From Actinoplanes derwentensis (GTDB lineage: Bacteria; Actinomycetota; Actinomycetes; Mycobacteriales; Micromonosporaceae), in NCBI RefSeq assembly GCF_900104725.1, contig NZ_LT629758.1:7040001-7104000 (forward strand): a stretch of 64,000 nucleotides of DNA, in the 5' to 3' direction. This document shows, in pieces, positions 16,892 through 25,391 of this stretch (positions are counted from its first letter, which is position 1; every line of letters begins with the position of its first letter). A program made the translations under genes and the position numbers. Below the pieces are notes generated by a model. It was not told where the DNA came from. It saw only the letters and a program-made list of their open reading frames with translations, and searched no databases.

Positions 16892-19246
16892 ATGACCGTT
16901 CGTGACCAGATTGGCACGAACCTCGAACTGCTTGCGGGTTTCCCTCAGGTGCACCCCACAACCGCCGACTGCAACCTCGTGCTCGCCACCCAGCAACTGA
17001 CGGAGTTCCTCGCCGTCGTGGCCGACAGGCCCGACGAATCCGCCGCGCAGCACGCCGCCGTGGAGTGCGCCTTACGCGCACTCGATGCCGACCTGGCAGT
17101 TCTCATGGTCGACGGTGGCGTGGCTGCGGCTGTCGGGCTACCGGTGAACCGGATTCCCGCATACGCCCTGACCACCAGTTATCTGGCCGGCAGGCCGGCC
17201 ACCCTACGAGTCGGTGACGTGACCTACACGCTCGCGGTCGCGCCGCTCGGCGGCGCGTCCTCCGGCATGCTGGTGATCGGCCGTGAGTCCGGCGACTCAA
17301 GCGACCTCAGCGACTTCACCGACGAGGAGATCTGTCTGCTCCGTGGCATGGCCCGGGTCCTCGAACTGAGTCTGCAGGCGCTGCACCTGGTCGAGGCGGA
17401 ACGTCGCCAGGCCAGCGAGAACAGCCGCCTGATCGACTCGCTGCGGCGCCGGCAGCGGCTCTTCGACGAGCTGAGCCAGATCCAGCGGGCGATCGCGCGG
17501 CGGGAACCGCTGCCCGAGATCCTGAACCGGGTCACCGCCGGGGTCGCCGAACTGCTCGACGTCGACATCGCCGGGCTTACCGTGCTGGAGAACGACGACC
17601 CGGACCGGATGAGTCTGGTCTCGGCGGCCGGTGTCCCGGACGACGTTCCGGCGAAGATGCAGCGGATCCCGGTGGCCGCCCTCGGCGTGGTCGGGCTGTC
17701 GATCATGGGCGACGAGCTGGTCGCGGTGGACGACTACAGCAACTCGCCGATCGCGGTGCCGGAGCTGGTGCAGCACCGGGTCAAGAGCGTGATGGCGGTG
17801 CCGGTGCACGAGAACGGTGTGGTGGTCGGCGCGATGTTCGCCGGGATGCACACCGTCCGCCGCGACTGGGACAAGGCGTCGCAGGAGATGCTGCTGGCCT
17901 TCGCCGAGCACGCCAGCCTGGCGGTCACCGACGCCCGGACGCTGACCGAGATGAACGCGTCGTTCCACGACTCGCTGACCGGGCTGGCCAGCCGGTCGCT
18001 GTTCGTCACCCGTACCGAGAACGCTCTGGGTAATGTCCGCAACGGCGGCGCCGCCGCGCTGCTGGTCGGCCTGGACCGGTTCAAGATGATCAACGACGCG
18101 CTCGGGCACGGCAGTGGCGACCAGCTGCTCGCCGCGGTCGCCGACCGGCTACGGGAGTGCCTGCGCACCGACGACACCGCGGCCCGGTTGGGCGGCGACG
18201 AGTTCGCCGTGCTGCTACCGGAGGCCAACAACGTGGAGGCCGCCGTCCCGGTGGCCCGGCGGATCGTGACCGCGATGCGCGAGCCGTTCGACCTGGACGG
18301 CCGGGAGACGTTCGTGACCTGCAGCATCGGGGTCGCCTTCGGGGAGGCCGGCCAGCACGACGCCCAGGAGCTACTGGTCCGGGCCGACCTGGCGCTGTTC
18401 GAGGCCAAGAAGGGCAAGGACCAGTACGCGGTCTTCGAGCCGTCGATGCGCGAGTCCTTCCAGAGGCACCTGGAGATGGAGGCCGACCTGCGCCGGGCGG
18501 TGCTGCGGCACGAGTTCCAGCTCCGGTTCCAGCCGATCGTGCGGCTGGCCACCAACGAGATCTCCGGTCTGGAGGCGCTGGTCCGCTGGCAGCACCCGGA
18601 ACGCGGGATGATCCCGCCGCTGGACTTCATCCCGCTGGCCGAGGAGACCGGGATGATCGTCCCGATCGGCGAGTGGGTGCTGCGCGAGGCCTGTCGCCAG
18701 GCCGCCGGCTGGAACGCGCAGCGGGAGCCGGGCAATCCGCTGTCGGTGAGTGTCAACCTGTCCGCGGTGCAGTTGGAGCGGGTCGAGCTGACCGAGCTGG
18801 TCAGCTCGGCGCTGGCCGAGAGCGGCCTGCCGGCGCAGTGCCTGGTGATCGAGTTGACCGAGTCGCTGCTGGTGGATCACCGGCAGGAGACGCTGGACCG
18901 GCTGGCGGCGGTCAAGGCCCTGGGCGTACGCCTGGCCATCGACGACTTCGGCACCGGCTATTCGTCACTCGCGTACCTGCGGCGGTTCCCGGTGGACATC
19001 ATCAAGATCGACAAGTCTTTCGTGGACGACGTCGGTGACGTGCCCGCCGCGGCGGCGCTGACCCTCGGCATCATCCAGCTCGGTCAGGCCCTGCAACTCT
19101 CCACGGTCGCCGAGGGGATCGAGGACGCCGGTCAGCTCAGCGAACTGACCGACGGCAACTGTGAGCTGGGCCAGGGCTACTTCTTCGCCGAGCCGCTGAC
19201 CCCCGAGGCGATGCAGGATCTGCTGTTCCCGCCGACCGCCGCGTGA
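16892..19246 (+). CDS. GAF-GGDEF-EAL cyclic di-GMP enzyme
   Basis: A 784-residue protein. Residues ~20-185 form a first GAF-like sensor; a coiled-coil linker (LVEAERRQASENSRLIDSL) leads to a second GAF domain (~220-350). The GGDEF domain has an intact RLGGDEF (near residue 435) and an RxxD product-inhibition site (RTDD) exactly five residues upstream. The EAL domain has SGLEALVRWQHP (Glu near 560) and the DDFGTGYSSLAYL and IIKIDKSFV motifs. Both activities, c-di-GMP synthesis and hydrolysis, look intact. No TM helices. A TTG at 16868 is in frame, but the ATG at 16892 is more likely. Confidence 0.92.
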   Translation: MTVRDQIGTNLELLAGFPQVHPTTADCNLVLATQQLTEFLAVVADRPDESAAQHAAVECALRALDADLAVLMVDGGVAAAVGLPVNRIPAYALTTSYLAGRPATLRVGDVTYTLAVAPLGGASSGMLVIGRESGDSSDLSDFTDEEICLLRGMARVLELSLQALHLVEAERRQASENSRLIDSLRRRQRLFDELSQIQRAIARREPLPEILNRVTAGVAELLDVDIAGLTVLENDDPDRMSLVSAAGVPDDVPAKMQRIPVAALGVVGLSIMGDELVAVDDYSNSPIAVPELVQHRVKSVMAVPVHENGVVVGAMFAGMHTVRRDWDKASQEMLLAFAEHASLAVTDARTLTEMNASFHDSLTGLASRSLFVTRTENALGNVRNGGAAALLVGLDRFKMINDALGHGSGDQLLAAVADRLRECLRTDDTAARLGGDEFAVLLPEANNVEAAVPVARRIVTAMREPFDLDGRETFVTCSIGVAFGEAGQHDAQELLVRADLALFEAKKGKDQYAVFEPSMRESFQRHLEMEADLRRAVLRHEFQLRFQPIVRLATNEISGLEALVRWQHPERGMIPPLDFIPLAEETGMIVPIGEWVLREACRQAAGWNAQREPGNPLSVSVNLSAVQLERVELTELVSSALAESGLPAQCLVIELTESLLVDHRQETLDRLAAVKALGVRLAIDDFGTGYSSLAYLRRFPVDIIKIDKSFVDDVGDVPAAAALTLGIIQLGQALQLSTVAEGIEDAGQLSELTDGNCELGQGYFFAEPLTPEAMQDLLFPPTAA

Positions 19247-19346
19247 AAGAGGAGTTTGTTGATTAGACCGGTAGAGTTGCCTGTGATGTAGATCCCCGAC
19301 AACTTCGGTTCCCCTCGACTTCATCCAGGGGGCCGACGGTTGTGGC

Positions 19347-20408
19347 ATGGATGTTCTGCTGACCGTCGTAGTGCCGGTCTACGCGGTCGAGGGCTACCTC
19401 TACCAGTGTCTCGAGTCGATCCGCTCCGGATTGACTCCGGAGGAGAACGCCCGGGTCGAGGTGATCGCCGTCGACGACGCCTCACCGGACTCCTGCGGCA
19501 CGATGCTCGACGACTACGCAGCCCGGCACGGTGACCTGCGGGTTCTGCACCTGGACGGCAACGTCGGACTGGGGCTGGCCCGCAACGCCGGGCTGGCCGA
19601 GGCCCGCGGCGCGTACGTCTGGTTCGTCGACAGCGACGACTGGCTGCCCCGCGGTTCGGTCCGGGCCGTGCTGGACCGGCTGCGCGAGACCGAACCCGAC
19701 GTGCTGCTCATCGACCACCTGCGCGTGCACGAGAGCGGCCGTCTGCAGTCCGACCCGAGTTCACCGCTGCTGGCCGGGCCGCCCGAACTGGGACACCTGA
19801 TCGGCCTGCAGCACACCGCCTGGAACCGGGTGCTGCGCCGGGACTTCCTGACCAAGCACGAGCTGCGGTTCCCGGCCGGCTGGTACGAGGACGTCCCGTT
19901 CAGCAACCCGGTCCTGATCGCCGCCGAGCGTCTCGACGTGCTGAACCGGGTCTGCTACCACTACCGGGTCGGCCGGTTCGGGGCGATCACCGCGACCCGC
20001 AGCGACCGGCACTTCGAGGCCTTCGAGCAGTGGGACCGCTTCTACGCCTGGCTTGACGGGCAGGACGCCGATCCCGCGCTGCGCGTACGCGTGTTCACCT
20101 TGATGATCAGCCATCTGCTGGTGGTCGCGGGCAACGAGAGCCGGGTGCATCCGCGACGCCGCCGCGCGTTCTTCCGGGAGATCGCCGCGCTCTACCGACG
20201 GCACCGCCCGGACGGCTATCTGCCGCCCACCGGCACCCCCGGTCTCAAGCACCGGCTGGTCGCGGCGAACAGCTACGCGATGTACGCGGCACTGCGCACC
20301 GGTTACCGGGTCGCGGGTATCCGGCGCCGGTCCACCCAACGGACACCTGCGGTTTCCCGGGACATCCCGTCACCGCCACAACGGGTCAAGACCACCTCCC
20401 TACGTTGA
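19347..20408 (+). CDS. family 2 glycosyltransferase
   Basis: A 353-residue GT-A fold enzyme: VVVPVYAVEGYLYQCLESI at the N-terminus, VIAVDDASPDSCG, GNVGLGLARNAGLAEARG, and the metal-binding WFVDSDDWLP (DxD). The C-terminal part (~220-353) is helical and basic, resembling teichoic-acid and capsule transferases. It is 4 bases upstream of the pseH-like gene and so probably in one operon with pseH and pseI. It is a candidate sugar transferase of the surface glycan made by the locus; whether it transfers pseudaminic acid itself is doubtful because known Pse transferases are not GT2. Confidence 0.85.
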   Translation: MDVLLTVVVPVYAVEGYLYQCLESIRSGLTPEENARVEVIAVDDASPDSCGTMLDDYAARHGDLRVLHLDGNVGLGLARNAGLAEARGAYVWFVDSDDWLPRGSVRAVLDRLRETEPDVLLIDHLRVHESGRLQSDPSSPLLAGPPELGHLIGLQHTAWNRVLRRDFLTKHELRFPAGWYEDVPFSNPVLIAAERLDVLNRVCYHYRVGRFGAITATRSDRHFEAFEQWDRFYAWLDGQDADPALRVRVFTLMISHLLVVAGNESRVHPRRRRAFFREIAALYRRHRPDGYLPPTGTPGLKHRLVAANSYAMYAALRTGYRVAGIRRRSTQRTPAVSRDIPSPPQRVKTTSLR

Positions 20409-20412
20409 CGGC

Positions 20413-20862
20413 GTGCTCCGACCCGCCCGTGACTCCGATCGTGACCTGGTCCTCCCCTGGCGCAACCATCCTTCGGTACGTGCCGTCAGCCTGACCACGC
20501 ACGAGATCCAACCCGCCGAGCACGCCGCTTGGTGGGCCAAGCGCAGCGACAACGTCCTGATCTACGAAGAGGACGGCGTCCCGGCCGGTGTGGTGATCTT
20601 CGATGGCACCACCTGGTCGTTCTACCTCGACCTCGAAGGGCTCGGCCCGCGCCTCCTGCCCGCCTGGATGCGACTGGAGAAGGCGGCCGTCGAGTACGCC
20701 TTCGGCACCCTCGGCCTCGACACCCTCGGCGGCGAGACACTCGCCGACAACAAGCAGGTCCTCGCACTGCACCGGCGATTCGGGTTCCGCGAGACACGCA
20801 GATACGAACGGCTGATCGACGGCGTGCCGAAGACGGTCGTCTGGACGGAGAGAAACAGATGA
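20413..20862 (+). CDS. pseH: PseH-type N-acetyltransferase (GNAT)
   Basis: A 149-residue GNAT enzyme starting at GTG. The N-terminal signature of PseH-like proteins is clear: RPARDSDRDLVLPWRNHPSV, followed by HAAWWAKR, the substrate strand SFYLDLEGLGPRLLPAWMRL and the C-terminal NKQVLALHRRFGFRETR. PseH acetylates the 4-amino group of UDP-4-amino-4,6-dideoxy-AltNAc, the third step of CMP-pseudaminic acid synthesis. The stop overlaps the pseI start in ATGA, giving translational coupling. The other early enzymes (PseB, PseC) are 12 kb away at 32957-35061. Confidence 0.82.
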   Translation: MLRPARDSDRDLVLPWRNHPSVRAVSLTTHEIQPAEHAAWWAKRSDNVLIYEEDGVPAGVVIFDGTTWSFYLDLEGLGPRLLPAWMRLEKAAVEYAFGTLGLDTLGGETLADNKQVLALHRRFGFRETRRYERLIDGVPKTVVWTERNR

Positions 20863-21875
20863 GCAGCAAGAAGCCGTACATCGTCGCGGAGATGTCGGGC
20901 AACCACAACGGTTCGCTCGACCGGGCGCTGGCCCTGGTGGACGCCGCGGCCGATGCCGGCGCCGACGCCATCAAGATCCAGACGTACACCGCGGACACCA
21001 TGACCGTGGACGTCAAGCACCCGCGGTTCCAGATCTCCGCCGGGCACGACCTGTGGGGCGGCGACTACCTCTACCAGCTCTTCGAGCGTGCGCACACCCC
21101 GTGGGACTGGCACGCGCCGATCTTCGAACGGGCCCGCGAGCGGGGCATCACCCCGTTCTCCAGCCCGTTCGACCGGACCGCGGTCGAGCTGCTGGAGAAG
21201 CTGGACGCGCCGATGTACAAGATCGCGTCCTCGGAGATCACCGACCTGCCGCTGGTCCGGCTCGCCGCCTCGACCGGCAAACCGATCATCATCTCCACCG
21301 GCATGGCCACGCTGCACGAGATCACCGCCGCGGTCGAGGCCGCCAAGGGGGTCGGGGCCACCGACATCACCGTGCTCAGCTGCACCGCGTCCTACCCGGC
21401 TCCGCCGGAACAGACCAACCTGCGGCGCATCCCGGTGCTCGCCGAGGCGCTGCGGCTGCCGATCGGCCTGAGCGACCACACGATGGGCATCGGAGTACCG
21501 ATCGCCGCGGTGGCGTACGGCGCGGTCCTGATCGAGAAGCACTTCACCCTGGACCGGGCCGACGGCGGCGTGGACTCGGCGTTCTCCCTCGACCAGGCCG
21601 AACTGAATCTGCTGGTCACCGAGTCGGAGCGGGCCTGGCAGGCGCTCGGCACCACGGCGATCGGGCCGACCGAGGCGGAGAAGGAGAGCCTGCGGTTCCG
21701 GCGGTCGCTCTACGTCGTGACCGATGTGAAAGCGGGCGACCCGGTGACCGAGGAGAACGTTCGTTCCATCCGGCCGACCGGCGGGCTCGAACCGGACGCG
21801 ATCGGCACCGTGCTGGGACGTACCTTCGCCGTCGACGCGGCCAAGGGCACGCCGCTGACCTGGGATCTGATCTAG
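20859..21875 (+). CDS. pseI: pseudaminic acid synthase PseI
   Basis: A 338-residue NeuB-family synthase. The barrel begins YIVAEMSGNHNGSLDRAL (Pse-type GNHN), with IKIQTYTADTMT, FSSPFDRTAVELLEKLDAP, KIASSEITDLPL, GLSDHTMG and VLIEKHFTLDR. The C-terminal SAF antifreeze-like domain starts near residue 280 (LRFRRSLYVVTDVKAGD). It condenses 2,4-diacetamido-2,4,6-trideoxy-altrose with phosphoenolpyruvate. The EKHFTLDRADGGVDSAFS segment fits PseI/LegI rather than sialic acid synthase; the paired PseH, PseB, PseC and PseG genes favour the Pse route. A bidirectional terminator follows directly. Confidence 0.9.
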   Translation: MSSKKPYIVAEMSGNHNGSLDRALALVDAAADAGADAIKIQTYTADTMTVDVKHPRFQISAGHDLWGGDYLYQLFERAHTPWDWHAPIFERARERGITPFSSPFDRTAVELLEKLDAPMYKIASSEITDLPLVRLAASTGKPIIISTGMATLHEITAAVEAAKGVGATDITVLSCTASYPAPPEQTNLRRIPVLAEALRLPIGLSDHTMGIGVPIAAVAYGAVLIEKHFTLDRADGGVDSAFSLDQAELNLLVTESERAWQALGTTAIGPTEAEKESLRFRRSLYVVTDVKAGDPVTEENVRSIRPTGGLEPDAIGTVLGRTFAVDAAKGTPLTWDLI

Positions 21876-21876
21876 C

Positions 21877-21906
21877 GTTTCAGGGGGCCCGCGGGCCCCC
21901 TGAAAC
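21877..21906. terminator. bidirectional terminator between convergent genes
   Basis: A 14-bp perfect inverted repeat, GTTTCAGGGGGCCC (21877-21890) and GGGCCCCCTGAAAC (21893-21906), sits exactly between the pseI stop and the stop of the convergent gene. Confidence 0.85.
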
Positions 21907-23607
21907 CTACTTCCGAACCTTCTTGTACGCCCGTTTCGCCAGCATCAGACTCCGGCCGCTCCAGCTTCGCCGCAGCAGCTGGAGTTCGAAGTCCATCTTG
22001 CTGAGCGCCGAGTCGCGCGAGCGGATCATCTGCTCGTTCCACTCCATCATCGCCAGCAGATGACTGGCCTGGTAACGCTGTCGCCACAGGGCCTCGGCCA
22101 ACTCGTGATACCCAGCCACGTCCAGCGGCGCGGTACCCGGCTGCACGGCCAGCAGGGCCAGCCGGTGGGCCTGCCGTTCGGCCGGGCTGAGCCCGAACTC
22201 GGCACTGTCGATCACCATCTGGAGATCGATCGCGGCCCGCAGCTCGTCGTCGGCGAGACTGCGCCCGGCCATCCCGGCCAGGATCGCGGCCAGATCGGCG
22301 GCGCTCGCGGTGATCGGCCACGGGTGCGGACGGCCCCAGGTGATCAGCCGGACCGCGAACTGCCACAACGCCCGGACCAGCACGATCTGGGCGGGCAGCG
22401 GCTCGGCCGGCGTCCAGCGGGCGGACATCACCACCGGTCCGTCCGCGGTGATCCCGATGTCGGAGAGGTCGGCGAGCGCCTGCGGCCCACTGACCGGGCC
22501 GATGCCGAGCCACGACTCGTACTGGGTGATCTCCTGCCGCAGCCGCCGCACGTCGCCGGCCGCGCACAGTTCGAGCAGCCGGTCCTCCAGCCGGTCGGCG
22601 GCGTCCGGGTGCACGACCCGCTCGCGGCGCAGACCGTCGACGGCGCCCGGAGCCAGCGACTCGCCGGAACCCGGCACGTAGACCCCGTGCACGTCGCTGA
22701 CCAGCACCTCGGGCCATTCCCGGGCCGGAGCGACGTCGCCGGGCGCGCGGGCGACGACCAGCCAGCCGCCGGCCACGGTGTCCTCGGCGCCGGCCCGCAG
22801 CGCCCGGGTGACCAGGCGGCGGGGGTCGCTGAGGACCGGCCGGCCGCGGTAGGCCGTGGTGTAGGCCTGCGCGAGGACGGTCCGCAGCCAGGGCCGCAGC
22901 GGCGACGCGACGTCACCGAGCGCCGCACCTCCGAGGAGTACGGACGGGTCGGCCGGTTCCGGGAACGCGGCGTACGCGGCATCCACCACCAGCCCCGCAT
23001 CGGTCAGGTGCGCGGTCAGCTGGGCTCGGGCGGCCGGGCCCTCGGTGGCCTCGGCCGGATGCCAGGCGGCGTCGTCCCGGTGCCGGGCACCCGGGTCGAG
23101 CCGGACCGTGTGATGGGCCCCGAGCTGGTTGTCGTGCATCAGGATCAGGGCGCCGTCCGGGCGTACCGCCGCGGCCAGCCGGTCCAGCAACTCCCCGGCG
23201 GAGAGCTGGTCACCCTCGGCCGAGTTGAGGCGCTGGATACCGCCGACGGCGACCACCACGTCGTACCCGGCGGTCAGGTCGGTCTTGCCGAAGGCACCGG
23301 ACAGCACAGTGACTGCGGGGTGAACGCGCGCGGCCGTCTCGGCGCTGATCAGCGAGCGCAGCAGCCAGCTCACCGAGGCGCCGCTCGCGGTGAGCGCGGC
23401 GACCAGGCCGTCCGGGTGCGGGCCCGCGACCAGGACGGTCCGGCCCGGACCGGCGTGCTCCACGACTTCCACGACGAGACGTGTCAGCAGGGCGTTGTCC
23501 CGGCCGTTGGTATCGGTCCAGTTGAACATCTCGCCACCGGACCGGATCAGATTGGTCAATGGTGCGGCGGCGACGGCCGCGGCCAGGTCCGGACGGTCCG
23601 GCATCAC
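21907..23607 (-). CDS. degenerate Rossmann/methyltransferase-like protein, copy 1
   Basis: A 566-residue protein of no firmly recognised family. Residues ~50-190 have a SAM-methyltransferase-like layout (TVLVAGPHPDGLVAAL, WLLRSLISAE, YDVVVAVGGIQRLNSAEG, LLDRLAAAVRPDGALILMH), but motif I lacks the usual GxGxG, so SAM binding is uncertain. The middle has the PVLSDPRRLVTRALRAG segment shared with its paralog at 35871-37382. The end is helical and basic (RRSWSGRSLMLAKRAYKKV). It overlaps the stop of the upstream HGW-motif gene in GTGA, the same order and coupling as in the second copy. An ATG at 23604 is an equally possible start. Confidence 0.75.
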   Translation of the reverse strand: MMPDRPDLAAAVAAAPLTNLIRSGGEMFNWTDTNGRDNALLTRLVVEVVEHAGPGRTVLVAGPHPDGLVAALTASGASVSWLLRSLISAETAARVHPAVTVLSGAFGKTDLTAGYDVVVAVGGIQRLNSAEGDQLSAGELLDRLAAAVRPDGALILMHDNQLGAHHTVRLDPGARHRDDAAWHPAEATEGPAARAQLTAHLTDAGLVVDAAYAAFPEPADPSVLLGGAALGDVASPLRPWLRTVLAQAYTTAYRGRPVLSDPRRLVTRALRAGAEDTVAGGWLVVARAPGDVAPAREWPEVLVSDVHGVYVPGSGESLAPGAVDGLRRERVVHPDAADRLEDRLLELCAAGDVRRLRQEITQYESWLGIGPVSGPQALADLSDIGITADGPVVMSARWTPAEPLPAQIVLVRALWQFAVRLITWGRPHPWPITASAADLAAILAGMAGRSLADDELRAAIDLQMVIDSAEFGLSPAERQAHRLALLAVQPGTAPLDVAGYHELAEALWRQRYQASHLLAMMEWNEQMIRSRDSALSKMDFELQLLRRSWSGRSLMLAKRAYKKVRK

Positions 23608-24431
23608 ACGTACCCTTCCTTCGGCCAGCCCAGGAGCTTGCGCAGCTCGGCGGGACCGGCCAGTTCATCGGCGCCCAGTTGGGCCCGGGCGAGCTGGTGA
23701 CAGGTGGCGAAATCGGTCTCCCGGCCGTAGACCTCCGGCCACTGACGGTGCAGGCGGGGCTCGCCACCGAACGTCATGTCTGCGTTGTCGAGCACCATCG
23801 GGTCGCCGTAGACGGCGGCTTCCCGGCCGGCCAGCAGGCCGTACCAGATGGCGCTGCACAGCCGGTTGGAGACGACCCGCCGATGGCGGCGGAGCTCGGC
23901 GAGCTGGTTCACCAGGAAGTCCCGGTTGCTGTCCCGCCACCAGAATCCCCGGTAGCCGTGGCAGATGACCCGGAACCCGGCTTTCTCGTAGAGGGCGCGC
24001 ACCGGGCGCATCCGGTACTCGTTCCAGTACAGGCATGCGGTGACCGGCCCGGTCTCGGTCTCCAGCACCTCGTCGATGAGGCGCTGGTGGTCGCCGTGGA
24101 CCTGCTGGCCCTCCCAGCCGTGGAACGGGTAGAAGATGGTGCCCTCGCCGGGGCCTTCGACGGCCGGGGCCGTCTCCACCAGGTAGGCGAAGGGCGCGCC
24201 GACCACCGTCACGTTGCGGCGCCCCTGTGACCAGGATCGGCGGCGGGTCTCCTCGGACCAGACGAGCAAGGGCGTGCCGGCGACGTACGGCGTACCGGGC
24301 GCGAGCCCGTCCCCGATGTTCCATCCGTGTTGCAGGTATCCCCGGATCCGCGGCGGGTGCATCGGGTCCGGGATGTCGCAGTACCGGGCCAGAATGTGCG
24401 CATGCCCGTAGTGGTGATTCGCGTGGTGCAT
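23604..24431 (-). CDS. HGW-motif putative glycosyltransferase, copy 1
   Basis: A 275-residue soluble protein with a His-rich start (MHHANHHYGHAHILARYC), then RIRGYLQHGWNIGDGL, PLLVWSEETRRRSW, TIFYPFHGWEGQQVHGDHQR, ACLYWNEYR, RVICHGYRG and LRRHRRVVSNRLCSAIWYG. It is about 60 percent alike by eye to the protein at 35065-35874. The alternating His-Gly motifs and the SNRLCSAI...YGDPM segment recall nucleotide-sugar or CMP-sugar binding GT-B enzymes, but I cannot name a family. Association in both copies with Pse genes suggests a nonulosonic acid transferase; this is inference. Confidence 0.7.
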   Translation of the reverse strand: MHHANHHYGHAHILARYCDIPDPMHPPRIRGYLQHGWNIGDGLAPGTPYVAGTPLLVWSEETRRRSWSQGRRNVTVVGAPFAYLVETAPAVEGPGEGTIFYPFHGWEGQQVHGDHQRLIDEVLETETGPVTACLYWNEYRMRPVRALYEKAGFRVICHGYRGFWWRDSNRDFLVNQLAELRRHRRVVSNRLCSAIWYGLLAGREAAVYGDPMVLDNADMTFGGEPRLHRQWPEVYGRETDFATCHQLARAQLGADELAGPAELRKLLGWPKEGYV

Positions 24432-24670
24432 TCTTCGTTCCGCTCCGTCGGCGTGCGGAGCCGCACGTTATCAGCCGTTCCTCCGGCTATCGTGCCCGTT
24501 TTATAGAGTGTTCGCGGCCTTTGTCACCCGAAACCGCCGACACACAATCGCGAAGTCACCACCTCGACCACCAGAATTAAGGTCGAGGTCTCGATCGGGG
24601 CCGCCCACACCATCGCCAAGATCTTGATCTAAAGTGGACTTCGGAACGCTCCCCAGCACTTGGAGCGCCC

Positions 24671-24719
24671 GGAACCGGCCGGGGCGGACGCCGCCACGTC
24701 CCCCCGGCCGCCCGGTTCC
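24671..24719 (-). terminator. terminator hairpin after response regulator gene
   Basis: GGAACCGG (24671-24678) and CCGGTTCC (24712-24719) close a long GC stem that continues with GCCGGGG against CCCCCCGGC. It lies 6 bases after the response regulator stop and separates it from the HGW-motif gene downstream. Confidence 0.65.
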
Positions 24720-24724
24720 CCCGC

Positions 24725-25369
24725 TCACGACTGCAGGTAGGCCAGAACTGCCAGCACCCGCCGGTTCTGCTCGTCGTCCTGATGCAGACCGAGCTTGGTG
24801 AAGATGTTGCGGACGTGCTTCTCCACCGCGCCGTCGGTGACCACCATCTTGCGGGCGATCGCGGTGTTGGACGATCCCTCCGCCATCAGCACCAGCACCT
24901 CCCGCTCGCGCGGGGTCAGGCTGCGCATCGGGTCGTCGCGCCGGCGCCGCACCAGCAACTGGCCGACCACCTCGGGGTCCAGCACGGTGCCGCCCTCGGC
25001 CACCCGTTTCAGCCCGTCCAGGAACTCGGCGACCAGCGAGACCCGGTCCTTGAGCAGGTAGCCGACCGCACCACGGCGGTCGGCCAGGAGATCGTCGGCG
25101 TACGACACCTCGACGTACTGCGAGAGCACCAGGATCGGACTGCCCGGCACCGCCGCCCGGGCCTCGACCGCGGCCCGCAGGCCTTCGTCGGTGTGCGACG
25201 GCGGCATCCGGACGTCCACGATGGAGACGTCCGGACGATGTCTCTTGATCGACTCGACGAGCGAGGGGCCGTCCCCGACCGCCGAGACGACGGTGTGACC
25301 GTTCTCCTCGACGAGCCGGATCAGGCCCTCTCGCAACAGCACCGCATCGTCGGCAATGACCACCCGCAT
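24725..25369 (-). CDS. NarL/LuxR-type response regulator
   Basis: A 214-residue protein: receiver domain with MRVVIADDAVLLREGLIRL, phosphoacceptor Asp in VSIVDVRMPP (near residue 54) and Lys in GYLLKDRV, then a LuxR-type helix-turn-helix (SLTPREREVLVLMAEGSSN, IARKMVVTDGAVEKHVRNIF). It starts 22 bases after the sensor kinase stop, so the two form a two-component pair. Target genes are unknown; neighbours are a secreted M1 peptidase and surface-glycan genes. Confidence 0.93.
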   Translation of the reverse strand: MRVVIADDAVLLREGLIRLVEENGHTVVSAVGDGPSLVESIKRHRPDVSIVDVRMPPSHTDEGLRAAVEARAAVPGSPILVLSQYVEVSYADDLLADRRGAVGYLLKDRVSLVAEFLDGLKRVAEGGTVLDPEVVGQLLVRRRRDDPMRSLTPREREVLVLMAEGSSNTAIARKMVVTDGAVEKHVRNIFTKLGLHQDDEQNRRVLAVLAYLQS

Positions 25370-25391
25370 GCGCTCATGCTGTCAGACGAGC

